This document shows positions 8,255 to 15,882 of a DNA stretch of 21,248 bases, one piece after another. Each line of letters begins with the position of its first letter. Within the stretch, counting starts at the first letter, position 1. The position numbers and the translations under genes were made by a program. The notes beneath the pieces are model-generated. The model ran no database searches. It was not told where the DNA came from and saw nothing but the letters and a program-made list of their open reading frames with translations. The stretch comes from CAZEJS01 sp964512645 (GTDB lineage: Bacteria; Actinomycetota; Geothermincolia; Fen-727; Anoxymicrobiaceae): positions 1-21,248 of the forward strand of contig CAZEJS010000034.1 in the NCBI GenBank assembly GCA_964512645.1, in the 5' to 3' direction.

Positions 8255-9667
8255 ATGCCGGAGGACGTACTCAAGAAGAAGCCTGCGGCGGCAGGCGGCG
8301 ATGAAGCGCGGGGCGGCCGGGTGCTTCTCGTCAGCTACTGCTACCCGCCGGTGGGCATGGTCGGCAGTATCCGGACGGTAAAGCTCGCCAAGTTCCTCGG
8401 CCGCCATGGGTGGTCGGCCACGGTGTTGACCGTAACGAATGACAGTACCACCTGCAAGGTCTGGGACCGCACTGAGGGCGAGTTTCCCGGGGTAGCCGTT
8501 GTGAGGGCCCGGTTCTTCGACCTTCTCACCGCGCTGAACAGGCTGCTGATGGCCCTGGGCATCCTCGACAGGCCCGACAGTATCGGGAAGCCGGGGGCGG
8601 CGGGGTCGGCGCCGGAGGGCCGGGGCCGGCCGCTACGCGCGGTCTTCGCATGGCTCAAACGCTGGGTGGCGTTCCCCGACAGGGGCCTGCCCTGGTTTCC
8701 GTCGGCGCTCCTCCGCGGATTGCGCGAGCTCAGGCGGGGGGGCTACGACCTTATCTTCAGCACATCGCCCCCGGCGACCGACCACCTGGTGGCCGCCGCC
8801 CTCCAGCGGTTGACGGGCCTCCCGTGGGTGGCCGACCTGAGGGACCCCTGGGTGCGTGACCAGATCGACGCTACCCGCACCTGGCGTTACCTCGGCAGAA
8901 AGCTGGAGAGGCTGACGCTCCGCCGGGCCTCGGCCATAGTCACCGTTTCGGAACCCCTGGCCGACGAGCTCCGGGAGTTCCACGGGGACCGCAAGGGGGG
9001 CGTCATCTGCATCACCAACGGTTTCGACCCCGATGACTTCAACGGGGATCCCCGCCCCTCCGACGACTGCTTCGTCATAACCCATACCGGTCTGCTGGCG
9101 GGGCTTCACCGGGACCCCGAGGTCCTGGTATCGGTGCTCGAGGAGCTGGTGGAGGAGGGAAAGGCATCACCGGACGAACTGCGGCTCTCCCTGTACGGGC
9201 CTCCCGACCCCGGCCTCGTGAAGCGAAGGCAGGGGATGGCCCACCCGGAGCTTCTGGAGATAGCCGGCGTGGTTCCCCGCAGTGAGGCGCTGGCGCTTCA
9301 GAAAGCCTCCACGGTGCTCCTGGTGGTGATGGCCGATCACCCTCACTGGGTCAGGATGCACGGCGGGAAGGTGCTGGAGTACCTTGGCGCGGAGCGGCCG
9401 ATACTGGTCTGGAGCCCCGCGGGAGGCATCATAGACGAACTGATCGAGAAGACAGGCGCCGGGGCCGCCGTCGGGGACAGGGAGTCCCTGAAGCGCACGC
9501 TCGAGGCCTGGCTGGCCGAGTTCAGGGAAACCGGAGGGCTTGCGTTCAAGGGCGACCGGGAGGAGATAAACCGTTACAGGTGGGACTACCTGGCCGCCCG
9601 GTTCGCCGGGTTGTTCGAACTGGTGGTCGGAGAAACCGGAGGTGCACGCGGGCGGCTTCGCGATTAG
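8255..9667 (+). CDS. Family 4 glycosyltransferase, long form
   Basis: The 470-residue GT-B protein starts with about 20 variable residues and then VLLVSYCYPPVGMVGSIR (23-40), the glycine-containing N-terminal loop. The region STSPPATDHLVAAAL followed by LPWVADLRDPW is the hallmark of a GT4 branch often found in capsule and exopolysaccharide loci. The donor domain carries THTGLLAGLHRDPE and, further on, HGGKVLEYLGAERPIL, where Lys and Glu take the place of the E-x7-E helix. ATG 8255 has only a weak GAGAG-like ribosome site. It is the last plus-strand gene of the cluster, and its stop codon lies inside an inverted repeat facing the convergent flippase gene. Donor sugar unknown. Confidence 0.88.
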   Translation: MPEDVLKKKPAAAGGDEARGGRVLLVSYCYPPVGMVGSIRTVKLAKFLGRHGWSATVLTVTNDSTTCKVWDRTEGEFPGVAVVRARFFDLLTALNRLLMALGILDRPDSIGKPGAAGSAPEGRGRPLRAVFAWLKRWVAFPDRGLPWFPSALLRGLRELRRGGYDLIFSTSPPATDHLVAAALQRLTGLPWVADLRDPWVRDQIDATRTWRYLGRKLERLTLRRASAIVTVSEPLADELREFHGDRKGGVICITNGFDPDDFNGDPRPSDDCFVITHTGLLAGLHRDPEVLVSVLEELVEEGKASPDELRLSLYGPPDPGLVKRRQGMAHPELLEIAGVVPRSEALALQKASTVLLVVMADHPHWVRMHGGKVLEYLGAERPILVWSPAGGIIDELIEKTGAGAAVGDRESLKRTLEAWLAEFRETGGLAFKGDREEINRYRWDYLAARFAGLFELVVGETGGARGRLRD

Positions 9668-9684
9668 CCCTTCCCTTAAGGGCT
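9666..9684. terminator. Inverted repeat between convergent genes, possible bidirectional terminator
   Basis: AGCCCTT (9666-9672), loop CCCTT, then AAGGGCT (9678-9684) is a perfect 7-bp stem filling the whole space between two convergent stop codons (TAG 9665-9667 plus, TAG 9685-9687 minus). There is no clear T-tract, so intrinsic termination is unproven. Confidence 0.45.
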
Positions 9685-11328
9685 CTAGAGAGGCATGCCG
9701 TCTTCGTCCCTCTCCCCGGGAACCCCTCCCTCGATCTCCGCGTCCGAGGGGCCTTCTCCGCCCGGGCCTTCCGTGCCGCCGCCTTGATTGTCTCCGCGGC
9801 GGGCCATAGAGAGCACTTTGTTTTTGAGGGCGCCGTACAGCGCCCTGTCGCTGTCGTCCACGCCCCGTGTCAGCAGTACCGCGCCCACCGTTATCGCCAT
9901 GAAGATGAAGAAGTACGCGAGGAGCAGCCAGTAGGACAGCCCGAGCGCCAGCTTCAGCGGGTAGTAGATGGCACAGCACCCCGCCGCCCCGCATGCCAGG
10001 GGGACCAGGTACTGCCTGGTCAGCGGGTGGATGCGGTAGAGCTTATAAACGGCGATGGAGTTGAAGGCGTTGATGAACAGGACGGAGACAACCGCCGCCG
10101 CGGCGGCTCCGGTTATGCCCAGTCCGGGGATAAGCAGGAAGTTCAGCGCCACGTTGAGCGCCGCGGAGAGCAGCACCCCCAGCATGTACAACCTGCTCCT
10201 GCCGTAGGCGAGCAGGGTCTTTCCTCCCTGCCCCGGGAGAAGGTTGGCAAGCAGCGCAAGGGTGAGGACCTGGAGCGCCGCGGCTGCGTCCACGTATCGC
10301 GTCCCGAACAGCAGTCCCAGCAGTTCTTTTGGATAGAACAGGCAGAGGAAGCATGCCGGCAGCGTCAGGACCGTTGACCACTTGGTGACGTTGGGATAGA
10401 GCGTCCGCAGCTCGCCGTGTTTTTCCTGGCCTATCAACCTTGCGGCCACCGGGTCGTATATGAAGCCCACCGCGTAGATGAACACCGCCAGCATCCTGTA
10501 GACAGGCACCGCCGCGTTGTAGACCCCCACATCGTGGGCGGTCTTGTAGAAACCGATCACCAGTGTGTCGGAGTTCGACAGCAGGGTGCCCGCAATGGCG
10601 GCAATGGCGACCGGCGCCGAGAATGAAAGCAGTTCTCCGACGTCCCAGCGCGGCCGTACGCCCTTCAGCGGTTGGGGAAACCGGGCGGCCGCGAAGGAAA
10701 GCGCTACCAGCACGATCGCCAGGTGGCCGAGCACGTAGGCTATCATCACCCCGCGCAGCCCCGCACCCAGCTTCGCCGCGATCCCCACGCCCAGGGTTGT
10801 GGTTATGCCCACTCCTATCTCGCTGAAGAACACTTTCGGGGCGACGTTCTCGAACCCCTGGAAGAGGGCGGTAACCATGGTTATCGCGGTCATCAGGGGC
10901 AGGCTCAACGCTACCATCACCAGCACCCAGGCCAGCCCCGGTTTTTTCAGAAGACTCTCGATTTGCCCGGTGAGCGCCAGCAGGCCGGCGGTGACGACCA
11001 GTGTCGTCAGCGATACCAGAATCGCGCTGGTGAGGAAGGCCCCCCTGGCTCCTTCCAGGTCTTTCCGGCCCCGGTAGTAGGCGACGAATCTCTGGCAGCC
11101 GTTGCTCAGCCCGAAGAGCGCTACCATCGACAGCATCAACAGCACCGTCATCCCCAGGGAATACAGGCCGTAGTCGTGGGTTGAGAGCGACCTCACGATG
11201 ATGAGCCGCCTGGCGAACGTGAACACGTGGGTGAACATAAGGGCGACCATCACCAGCAGGCTGCCCCGTGCCAGCCGTCTCATCGCCTGGGAGAGGACCT
11301 CCTGATCCGCCACCGACCCTTCCTTCAA
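9685..11328 (-). CDS. Polysaccharide (lipid-linked oligosaccharide) flippase, Wzx/MATE-like
   Basis: The 547-residue integral membrane protein has about 12-14 hydrophobic helices spread from residue 20 to about 490, then a hydrophilic, acidic and glycine-rich tail of about 50 residues. The N-terminal helix pair with RRLIIVRSLSTHDYGLYSLG is the typical opening of the oligosaccharide flippase family, where the DYGLY-type motif follows helix 1. It would move the undecaprenyl-linked repeat unit made by the neighbouring glycosyltransferases to the outer face of the membrane. TTG 11328 is chosen because AGGAG lies 7 bases upstream. A GTG at 11313, behind AAGGA, is a possible alternative. The gene is convergent to the rest of the cluster but belongs to it by function. 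No Wzy-type polymerase is seen in the window. Confidence 0.9.
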   Translation of the reverse strand: MKEGSVADQEVLSQAMRRLARGSLLVMVALMFTHVFTFARRLIIVRSLSTHDYGLYSLGMTVLLMLSMVALFGLSNGCQRFVAYYRGRKDLEGARGAFLTSAILVSLTTLVVTAGLLALTGQIESLLKKPGLAWVLVMVALSLPLMTAITMVTALFQGFENVAPKVFFSEIGVGITTTLGVGIAAKLGAGLRGVMIAYVLGHLAIVLVALSFAAARFPQPLKGVRPRWDVGELLSFSAPVAIAAIAGTLLSNSDTLVIGFYKTAHDVGVYNAAVPVYRMLAVFIYAVGFIYDPVAARLIGQEKHGELRTLYPNVTKWSTVLTLPACFLCLFYPKELLGLLFGTRYVDAAAALQVLTLALLANLLPGQGGKTLLAYGRSRLYMLGVLLSAALNVALNFLLIPGLGITGAAAAAVVSVLFINAFNSIAVYKLYRIHPLTRQYLVPLACGAAGCCAIYYPLKLALGLSYWLLLAYFFIFMAITVGAVLLTRGVDDSDRALYGALKNKVLSMARRGDNQGGGTEGPGGEGPSDAEIEGGVPGERDEDGMPL

Positions 11329-11335
11329 TCTGCGA

Positions 11336-11340
11336 CTCCT
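11336..11340 (-). promoter_or_regulatory. Ribosome binding site AGGAG for the TTG start at 11328
   Basis: On the minus strand AGGAG is 7 bases before TTG 11328. It lies in the 79-bp gap after the upstream GT2 gene. Confidence 0.5.
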
Positions 11341-11407
11341 GTCCCGGTTTCTCCCGCCGCGCGTCCAACTGGAACAGCCTGCCGGCGCCCGGCGACCGCC
11401 AAGGACG

Positions 11408-12328
11408 CTAGCAAGGCGAGCCAGCGCCGGCGCGGCGCGCTTTCCTGCCGTCCCGTGCGCCGCGCGCGAAGCCGACCCCGAAATAGAGAGAACCCGCGAA
11501 GATCCATGGGGCGGCCTTCAGAAGCTGCAGGCGCTGCCCCCTGCCGTCCCGCGCCGAGCGGTACAGCACCCTTACCAGCCGCGCCAGGGGCGCCAGAGGC
11601 CAGGCGGGGGGACGGCGGGCCATCCAGGAGCCGGGCAGGTCGAATAGCGCGCGGTTGTTGCCCGCGCCCCAGCCCAGCTTCTCCTGGTTGCGCAGGAAGC
11701 CCCGCGCGTCGGTCCTGTTGAAGTGGGCGACCGTTATCTCCGGCCGGAACAGTGGCTGGATGCCGTGCGCCCGGCAGTCCCGGCCGAAGGTGACGTCCGA
11801 CCCCTTCTCGTAATCGCGCATCCCGCCCACCTCCCGGAAGGCCTCCGCGCCCACCGCGAAGTTGGCCCCGGGGAGGAAATCGACCTTCCTGGGCGGCCCG
11901 CCGGGGAGGAGCCCGGAGAGCTCGGAGAAGTACTCGGCGCTTCCCACCGCGCTTTCGGGGGTCCCGTTGAGGATCGCGCCGCCCACCGCCGTCCGGTTCT
12001 CCGCGGGGCGCGCCTCTATTATCCTCTGCAGCCAGTCCGCGGAGGGGACGCAGTCGGCGTCGATGAAGCACAGCACCGAGCCGGAGGCGGCTTCGGCTCC
12101 CCGGTTCCGTGTGGTGCCGGGGAACAGCCGCGCCGGCGACCGCACCAGCCTGACCCCTTCGTCGCTTTCAAGGGCCTCCGCCGTCCCGTCGTCTCCCGAG
12201 TCCACCACGATTATCTCGAAAGGCGCCTCCACTTCCAGGGCCTTCAGGGCTTCCAGGCACCGCGGAATCTTCTCGCCAGGGTTGTAGGACGGCACGATGA
12301 CCGACAGGCGGGGTCTTTCACTTCCCAT
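11408..12328 (-). CDS. Family 2 glycosyltransferase
   Basis: From ATG 12328 the product has 306 residues. It shows LSVIVPSYNPGEKIPRCLEA (residues 8-27), VVDSGDDGT (41-49), the acceptor-helix segment FPGTTRNRGAEAASG (69-83) and FIDADC (88-93), which supplies the metal-binding DxD. PGANFAVGAEAFREVGGM in the middle is the conserved GT2 region before the catalytic base. The C-terminus, basic with a hydrophobic patch (WIFAGSLYFGVGFA), may touch the membrane. An upstream extension of 47 codons stays open but is Arg/Pro/Gly-rich and looks non-coding, so ATG 12328, where homology begins, is preferred. It is followed after 79 bp by the flippase on the same strand, and the two probably form one operon. 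Confidence 0.88.
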   Translation of the reverse strand: MGSERPRLSVIVPSYNPGEKIPRCLEALKALEVEAPFEIIVVDSGDDGTAEALESDEGVRLVRSPARLFPGTTRNRGAEAASGSVLCFIDADCVPSADWLQRIIEARPAENRTAVGGAILNGTPESAVGSAEYFSELSGLLPGGPPRKVDFLPGANFAVGAEAFREVGGMRDYEKGSDVTFGRDCRAHGIQPLFRPEITVAHFNRTDARGFLRNQEKLGWGAGNNRALFDLPGSWMARRPPAWPLAPLARLVRVLYRSARDGRGQRLQLLKAAPWIFAGSLYFGVGFARGARDGRKARRAGAGSPC

Positions 12329-12624
12329 TGTCTTTTCCACTTTTCTCGAGCGTCGAGCTCGCTCCGTTCGAGCGTTTCCGCTCCCGCGCCGCGCTTTCAC
12401 GTTTTCCCGCGGGACTCGAGGGCCGGGGCCGGCGGGAGGCGCCGGCGCCCGCCCGGACAATTCTCTCACATCGGCGAAAAGGCGTGCTCCCGGCCCCGGA
12501 AAGACCGAACCCCCGCGAACGGGGGCTCGTGTCTCTTCTCGCTCAGCGGACGGCCACCGGGTGGCCGTGGAGCTGTCTCGAGCCTATTATTCTTCCCCCG
12601 GCGCCGCGGCACCTTCCCCGCCGG
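12329..12624. other. Non-coding spacer with GC-rich hairpins between the glycan locus and the oxidoreductase operon
   Basis: About 296 bp without a credible gene. It contains a 12-bp perfect palindrome GGCGCCGGCGCC at 12438-12449 and the stem-loop listed separately at 12510-12525. CGCTCGA, read on the minus strand, occurs twice within 12341-12376, just ahead of the GT2 start. A promoter for the GT2-flippase pair is expected here, but I cannot pick a convincing -35/-10 pair. Confidence 0.4.
12510..12525 (-). terminator. Stem-loop with UUCG-type loop, candidate terminator of the CrtI-like operon
   Basis: On the minus strand CCCCCG-TTCG-CGGGGG forms a perfect 6-bp GC stem with a TTCG tetraloop, followed by TTCGGTCTTTCC. 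It lies 100 bp after the stop of the last gene in the oxidoreductase operon. The T-content downstream is modest. Confidence 0.45.
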
Positions 12625-14121
12625 TCAGAGGTCCTCCAGGATGCACTTGCTCGCGGCTATCCCCGAGCCGACGGTGGGCGGCACCCCGCCCCCGAAGTGG
12701 GTCGAGGCGCCGGTGAGGTAAAGCCCCGGCACCGCCCTGGAGCGCAGCCTCGGCCTGAAGAAGGCGCTGTTGGTTATGTCGTTGGACAGGGCGTACACCG
12801 CGCCGCGGGGGTGGAGGAAGGTCTCGGCGAAGTCCTTGGGCGTGGTCACCCTGGCCACGGTGATGTGGTCCCTTATGTCGAGCCCGAACTTCTTTTCCAC
12901 CAGGTCGAGCTGGTTTTCCAGGTACTGCTCCCGCAGGTCGTCCCAGTCCCCGTCGGCCAGTTCGTACGGCGCGAACGTCACCAGGTTGAGGCAGTGGTGT
13001 CCCTCCGGGGCCAGCGAAGGATCGGCGTGGCTCGGCCAGGAGATGAGCATGAAGCCGCGCTCAGGGAGCTTGCGCTGGTAGTAGTCCTCGAACCAGATGG
13101 CGTTCATCTCCTCCAGCGTCGTGTAGCAGAACGTGTGGTGGGCGTCGAGGTCCGGCCTGCAGTCGAGGCCGAGCATTATCATCGGCGCGGGAATCGAGAC
13201 CTCGTAGCTCTCGATCGCTTTGGTCGCCCAGGGAGGAAGATATTCCCGGCCGACCATGTCCAGGTAGAGCACCCTGGCGTTGACGTTGGACACCACGATC
13301 CTCGAGCGTATCTGCGTCCCGTCCGCCAGCTCCACCCCCGAGGCGCGCCCGCCGTCCATGATGACCTTGCGCACCCGGGAGTTCAGCATTATCTCGCCGC
13401 CGTTCTCCTCGAGCACCGCGGCGATGGCCCTGGGTATCTCCATCATGCCGCCCCGCGGGTAGAAGATGCCCTCGTGCTCGGAGTACGCCAGGAAGGCGAT
13501 GTAACCGGGGCAGAGCGCGGGCGGCAGGCCCACGAAGTAGGACTGCAGGCTCATCGAGGCGCGCACCCTGTCGCTCTTGAAGAAGCTGCACAGCGTGCTC
13601 TCGAAGTTCATCAGCATGTACCGCATGTAGAGCGCCATCCTGGGCTTCGCCGCCGCCAGCTTCATCGCGTCCTTGAACGTCATGAACGGCGAGGTCATGA
13701 TCGGGCCGAAACCCTCGCTCACCAGGTCGGAGCCGATCCTGGAGAACCTGTCCCACGCCTCGGCGTCCTCCCGGGAGAACCCCTCGAGGACTTTCCGGGT
13801 CTCGTCCTTGTCCACCGGGTAGGTGAAACGCTTGCCTTCCTCGGTCACGAACCCGTAGATGGGGTCGATAGGTATCATGTCGATGTAGTCGGAGGTCTTC
13901 TTTCCCACCGCGCCGAAGAACTCGTCGATTATCCAGGCCAGCTCCACGATGCTGGCGCCGGTGTCGAACCTGTAACCCTCGTGCTCGGTGGAGGAGCAGC
14001 AGCCGCCGACCCACCCGGTGTTCTCGCAGACGGCGACCTTCATTCCCCTGGCGGCGAGTATCGCCGCCGACGTCAGCCCGCCGAGGCCGGCGCCAATAAC
14101 AACAGCGTCGTAGTCGTGCAT
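12625..14121 (-). CDS. Phytoene desaturase-like (CrtI family) FAD-dependent oxidoreductase, second copy in operon
   Basis: The 498-residue protein belongs to the CrtI / carotenoid isomerase / retinol saturase superfamily. The N-terminal dinucleotide loop is VIGAGLGGLTSA (GxGxxG at 10-15), followed by the family's GG(C)CSS segment after the acidic ribose-binding Glu, then FDTGASIVE. The C-terminal FAD-binding part is LYLTGASTHFGGGVPPTVGSG. Such enzymes add or remove hydrogens on, or isomerise, conjugated polyene or isoprenoid chains using FAD. The substrate here is open: no phytoene synthase, cyclase or other carotenoid gene is nearby. It is clearly a paralogue of the protein encoded at 14289-15794. 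The ATG at 14121 has a GTGAGGGG-like site upstream and follows the 47-residue ORF by 14 bp, so translation is probably coupled within one operon. Confidence 0.85.
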   Translation of the reverse strand: MHDYDAVVIGAGLGGLTSAAILAARGMKVAVCENTGWVGGCCSSTEHEGYRFDTGASIVELAWIIDEFFGAVGKKTSDYIDMIPIDPIYGFVTEEGKRFTYPVDKDETRKVLEGFSREDAEAWDRFSRIGSDLVSEGFGPIMTSPFMTFKDAMKLAAAKPRMALYMRYMLMNFESTLCSFFKSDRVRASMSLQSYFVGLPPALCPGYIAFLAYSEHEGIFYPRGGMMEIPRAIAAVLEENGGEIMLNSRVRKVIMDGGRASGVELADGTQIRSRIVVSNVNARVLYLDMVGREYLPPWATKAIESYEVSIPAPMIMLGLDCRPDLDAHHTFCYTTLEEMNAIWFEDYYQRKLPERGFMLISWPSHADPSLAPEGHHCLNLVTFAPYELADGDWDDLREQYLENQLDLVEKKFGLDIRDHITVARVTTPKDFAETFLHPRGAVYALSNDITNSAFFRPRLRSRAVPGLYLTGASTHFGGGVPPTVGSGIAASKCILEDL

Positions 14122-14135
14122 CTCAACCCCTCACT

Positions 14136-14279
14136 TCAGATGAAATAGCGGTAGGGGAGCGCGGGCACCTGCTTGCCGATGTGCTTGAGGTACCGCCGGG
14201 TGCTCTCGTCGGCCCGGAACCATGCCACCACCAGCGCGGCGACGACCAGGAGCAGGAACAGCCTCTTCAGTGTCTTCAT
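14136..14279 (-). CDS. 47-residue single-pass membrane peptide, unknown function
   Basis: This small ORF sits between the two CrtI-like genes, in the same direction. It reads MKTLKRLFLLLVVAALVVAW, one basic-flanked hydrophobic helix (about residues 6-20), followed by a charged tail rich in Arg, Lys and Tyr that ends LPYRYFI. A full AGGAGG lies five bases before the ATG, and the stop codon (TAG 14289-14291) of the upstream gene overlaps that site, so coupled translation is likely. The next gene starts 14 bp after its stop. I do not recognise a family. Position and architecture suggest a membrane anchor or partner subunit for the flanking FAD enzymes, which have no membrane segment of their own. 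This is inference; a cleaved signal-like peptide is an alternative. Confidence 0.7.
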   Translation of the reverse strand: MKTLKRLFLLLVVAALVVAWFRADESTRRYLKHIGKQVPALPYRYFI

Positions 14280-14284
14280 GTGGT

Positions 14285-14290
14285 CCTCCT
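14285..14290 (-). promoter_or_regulatory. Strong ribosome binding site AGGAGG of the 47-residue ORF
   Basis: A perfect AGGAGG, 5 bases before ATG 14279, overlaps the stop codon of the upstream oxidoreductase. It is the main evidence that the small ORF is translated. Confidence 0.7.
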
Positions 14291-15794
14291 ATCCGTGGTC
14301 TTCGATCATGTATCTCGAGGTCACTATGCCGGAGGCGATGGTCGTGGGGATGCCGCCTCCGAGGTGGGTCGAACTGCCCGTCAGGTAGAGGTTCTTTATC
14401 GCCCTGGACCTGGAGCGGGGCCGGAACATCGCCAGGGAGGTCAGGTCGCTGAACAGCCCGTAGATGCCCCCCTGCGGGTGCAGGAGCCTGCGTTCGAAGT
14501 CGAGGGGCGTGGACACCTGCATGTACTCGATGTGCTCGCGTATGTCCGGGAGCACGTGCCTCTCGAGTTCGCGGATGGCCGCCTCACGGTACCAGTCCTT
14601 CAGCCGGTCCCAGTTGTCCCCCAGGGGCGCGTAAGGCGCGGGTGCGTTGCACAGGAAGTTCAGGATGTGTTTGCCCTCCGGCGCCAGGGACGGGTCGGCC
14701 TCGGTCGGCCAACAAACCAGGCTCATCGCGGTCTCGGGGATCAGGTTCAACTTGTAGCAGTTGTTCCAGACGTTGTTCATCGACTCCAGGCTAGAGGTGA
14801 CGATGGTGTGATGGGCCTCCAGCTCCGGCGCCTTGTCGAGCCCCACGTAGATCATCGGGCAGGGCATGGAGTTCCGGTAGCTGGCGATCGCCTTAACCGC
14901 CCACCGGGGCAGCCTGTCCGGGCCCACCAGCTTCAGGTAGGTCACCTGGGCGTTGAGGTTCGAGACGACCATCTTCGCGGTCACCTCGCTGCCGTCCTCG
15001 AGCTTCACCCCGAAAGCGGTGCCGTTCTGGACGAGCAGTTTCTCCACTTTGGCCCCCGTCCTGACCTCGAGCCCGGTCTCCGCGCCGGCCTTCAGGATGC
15101 CGTTCGGGATCCCGATCATGCCCCCCCGGGGGTAGTAGATGCCGAGGTGCTCGGAGAGCGCGATGTAGCCGAACACACCGCTGCCCAGCTCCGGCGGAGC
15201 CCCGGCGAAGTAGGACTGGAACGCCACCGACTGGAGCATCAGCGGGTCCTTGTAGAAGGACTTCACCACCCCCTGGTGAGTGCGCAGGAAAGTGGGGGCG
15301 AACTTCATGATCTGAGGGTTGCGGAGTGCGAGCTTCATCGCTTCGCCGAACCTGTTCATCGGCGAGAGCAGCACCGCGTCCATCATCTCCTCGATCATCG
15401 CCAGGCCGGTCCCGCAGAACTGGTTCCACCCCTCGACGTCCCCGGGGGCTATCCTCTCGATAACCTCGGTGCAGGCGCCGATGTCCGTCGGGTAGGAGAA
15501 ACGCTCGCCCTCGTCGGTGATGAACGAGTAGATGGGATCGCAGGGGAGAAGGTCCACGTAATCCTCGCGCCTGCCGCCCAGCAGTTCGAACAGCCTGTCC
15601 AGGGGCTGGATGACCTCCACTATCGACGCCCCGACGTCGAACTTGTACCCGTCGGCCTCGAACGTCGAGCAGCATCCCCCGATGATGTCCGACTGCTCGA
15701 GAACGAGGGTCTTGAACCCTTCCCTGGCGGCCAGGGCGCCCGTGGACAGGCCTCCCAGGCCGGCGCCGACGATTACCACATCGTAGTCTGCCAC
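14289..15794 (-). CDS. Phytoene desaturase-like (CrtI family) FAD-dependent oxidoreductase, first gene of operon
   Basis: From GTG 15794 the product has 501 residues. It begins VADYDVVIVGAGLGGLSTGA (start read as Met), which puts the GxGxxG FAD loop at residues 10-15. LEQSDIIGGCCSTFEADGYK and FDVGASIVE follow, and the C-terminal FAD motif is LYLTGSSTHLGGGIPTTIASG. It aligns along its whole length with the protein at 12625-14121, sharing blocks such as DPIYSF/GFIT-EEG, YYPRGGM and WPTEADPSLAPEG, and is a tandem paralogue. GTG 15794 is chosen because GGGAGGTT lies 6 bases upstream; a longer ORF upstream of that runs through the promoter. It is the promoter-proximal gene of a three-gene operon just downstream of the MerR-TetR regulator. 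Redox chemistry on an isoprenoid-like substrate is likely, but the substrate is unknown. Confidence 0.87.
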   Translation of the reverse strand: MADYDVVIVGAGLGGLSTGALAAREGFKTLVLEQSDIIGGCCSTFEADGYKFDVGASIVEVIQPLDRLFELLGGRREDYVDLLPCDPIYSFITDEGERFSYPTDIGACTEVIERIAPGDVEGWNQFCGTGLAMIEEMMDAVLLSPMNRFGEAMKLALRNPQIMKFAPTFLRTHQGVVKSFYKDPLMLQSVAFQSYFAGAPPELGSGVFGYIALSEHLGIYYPRGGMIGIPNGILKAGAETGLEVRTGAKVEKLLVQNGTAFGVKLEDGSEVTAKMVVSNLNAQVTYLKLVGPDRLPRWAVKAIASYRNSMPCPMIYVGLDKAPELEAHHTIVTSSLESMNNVWNNCYKLNLIPETAMSLVCWPTEADPSLAPEGKHILNFLCNAPAPYAPLGDNWDRLKDWYREAAIRELERHVLPDIREHIEYMQVSTPLDFERRLLHPQGGIYGLFSDLTSLAMFRPRSRSRAIKNLYLTGSSTHLGGGIPTTIASGIVTSRYMIEDHG

Positions 15795-15800
15795 ACCGGT

Positions 15801-15808
15801 AACCTCCC
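15801..15808 (-). promoter_or_regulatory. Ribosome binding site GGGAGGTT for the GTG start at 15794
   Basis: A near-perfect anti-Shine-Dalgarno match six bases before GTG 15794. It fixes this start against the 35-codon-longer reading frame. Confidence 0.7.
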
Positions 15809-15829
15809 GCTTGCCGCCCAACAATAGAT

Positions 15830-15842
15830 AGTCAGATTGACT
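15830..15842. promoter_or_regulatory. 13-bp palindrome, candidate operator
   Basis: AGTCA-GAT-TGACT is a perfect 5-bp inverted repeat with a 3-bp centre, placed at roughly +4 to +16 of the operon promoter. A repressor bound there would block transcription. The MerR-TetR regulator encoded just upstream is the obvious candidate. Short palindromes occur by chance, so this is a suggestion. Confidence 0.45.
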
Positions 15843-15852
15843 TGAGAGTACG

Positions 15853-15882
15853 ATTATACATACTGGTTGCCGCTCCTGTAAA
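15853..15882 (-). promoter_or_regulatory. Sigma-70-type promoter of the CrtI-like operon
   Basis: On the minus strand TTTACA (15877-15882) and TATAAT (15853-15858, perfect -10) are separated by 18 bp in a locally AT-rich stretch. Transcription would start near 15846, about 50 bp before GTG 15794. AGTA...TACT arms of an imperfect 18-bp palindrome flank the -10 box, at about 15848-15865. Confidence 0.75.

Noticed and set aside
9580..10377. Plus-strand ORF of 265 codons over the flippase gene
   Set aside because: Composition is Arg/Gln/His/Val-rich with no domain, and the minus-strand frame encodes a clear flippase. It is a GC-rich shadow.
12328..14148. Plus-strand ORF of 606 codons opposite the CrtI-like gene
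   Set aside because: Long, but its residues are the repetitive HVRP-type translation of the complementary strand. The opposite frame has intact FAD-binding motifs.
12625..15794. Carotenoid biosynthesis operon
   Set aside because: Only CrtI-family members are present, and this superfamily includes many non-carotenoid enzymes. Without crtB or a cyclase the label would overreach.
14181..15827. Plus-strand ORF of 548 codons opposite the second CrtI-like gene
   Set aside because: Same shadow pattern. The real gene, its ribosome site and promoter are on the minus strand.
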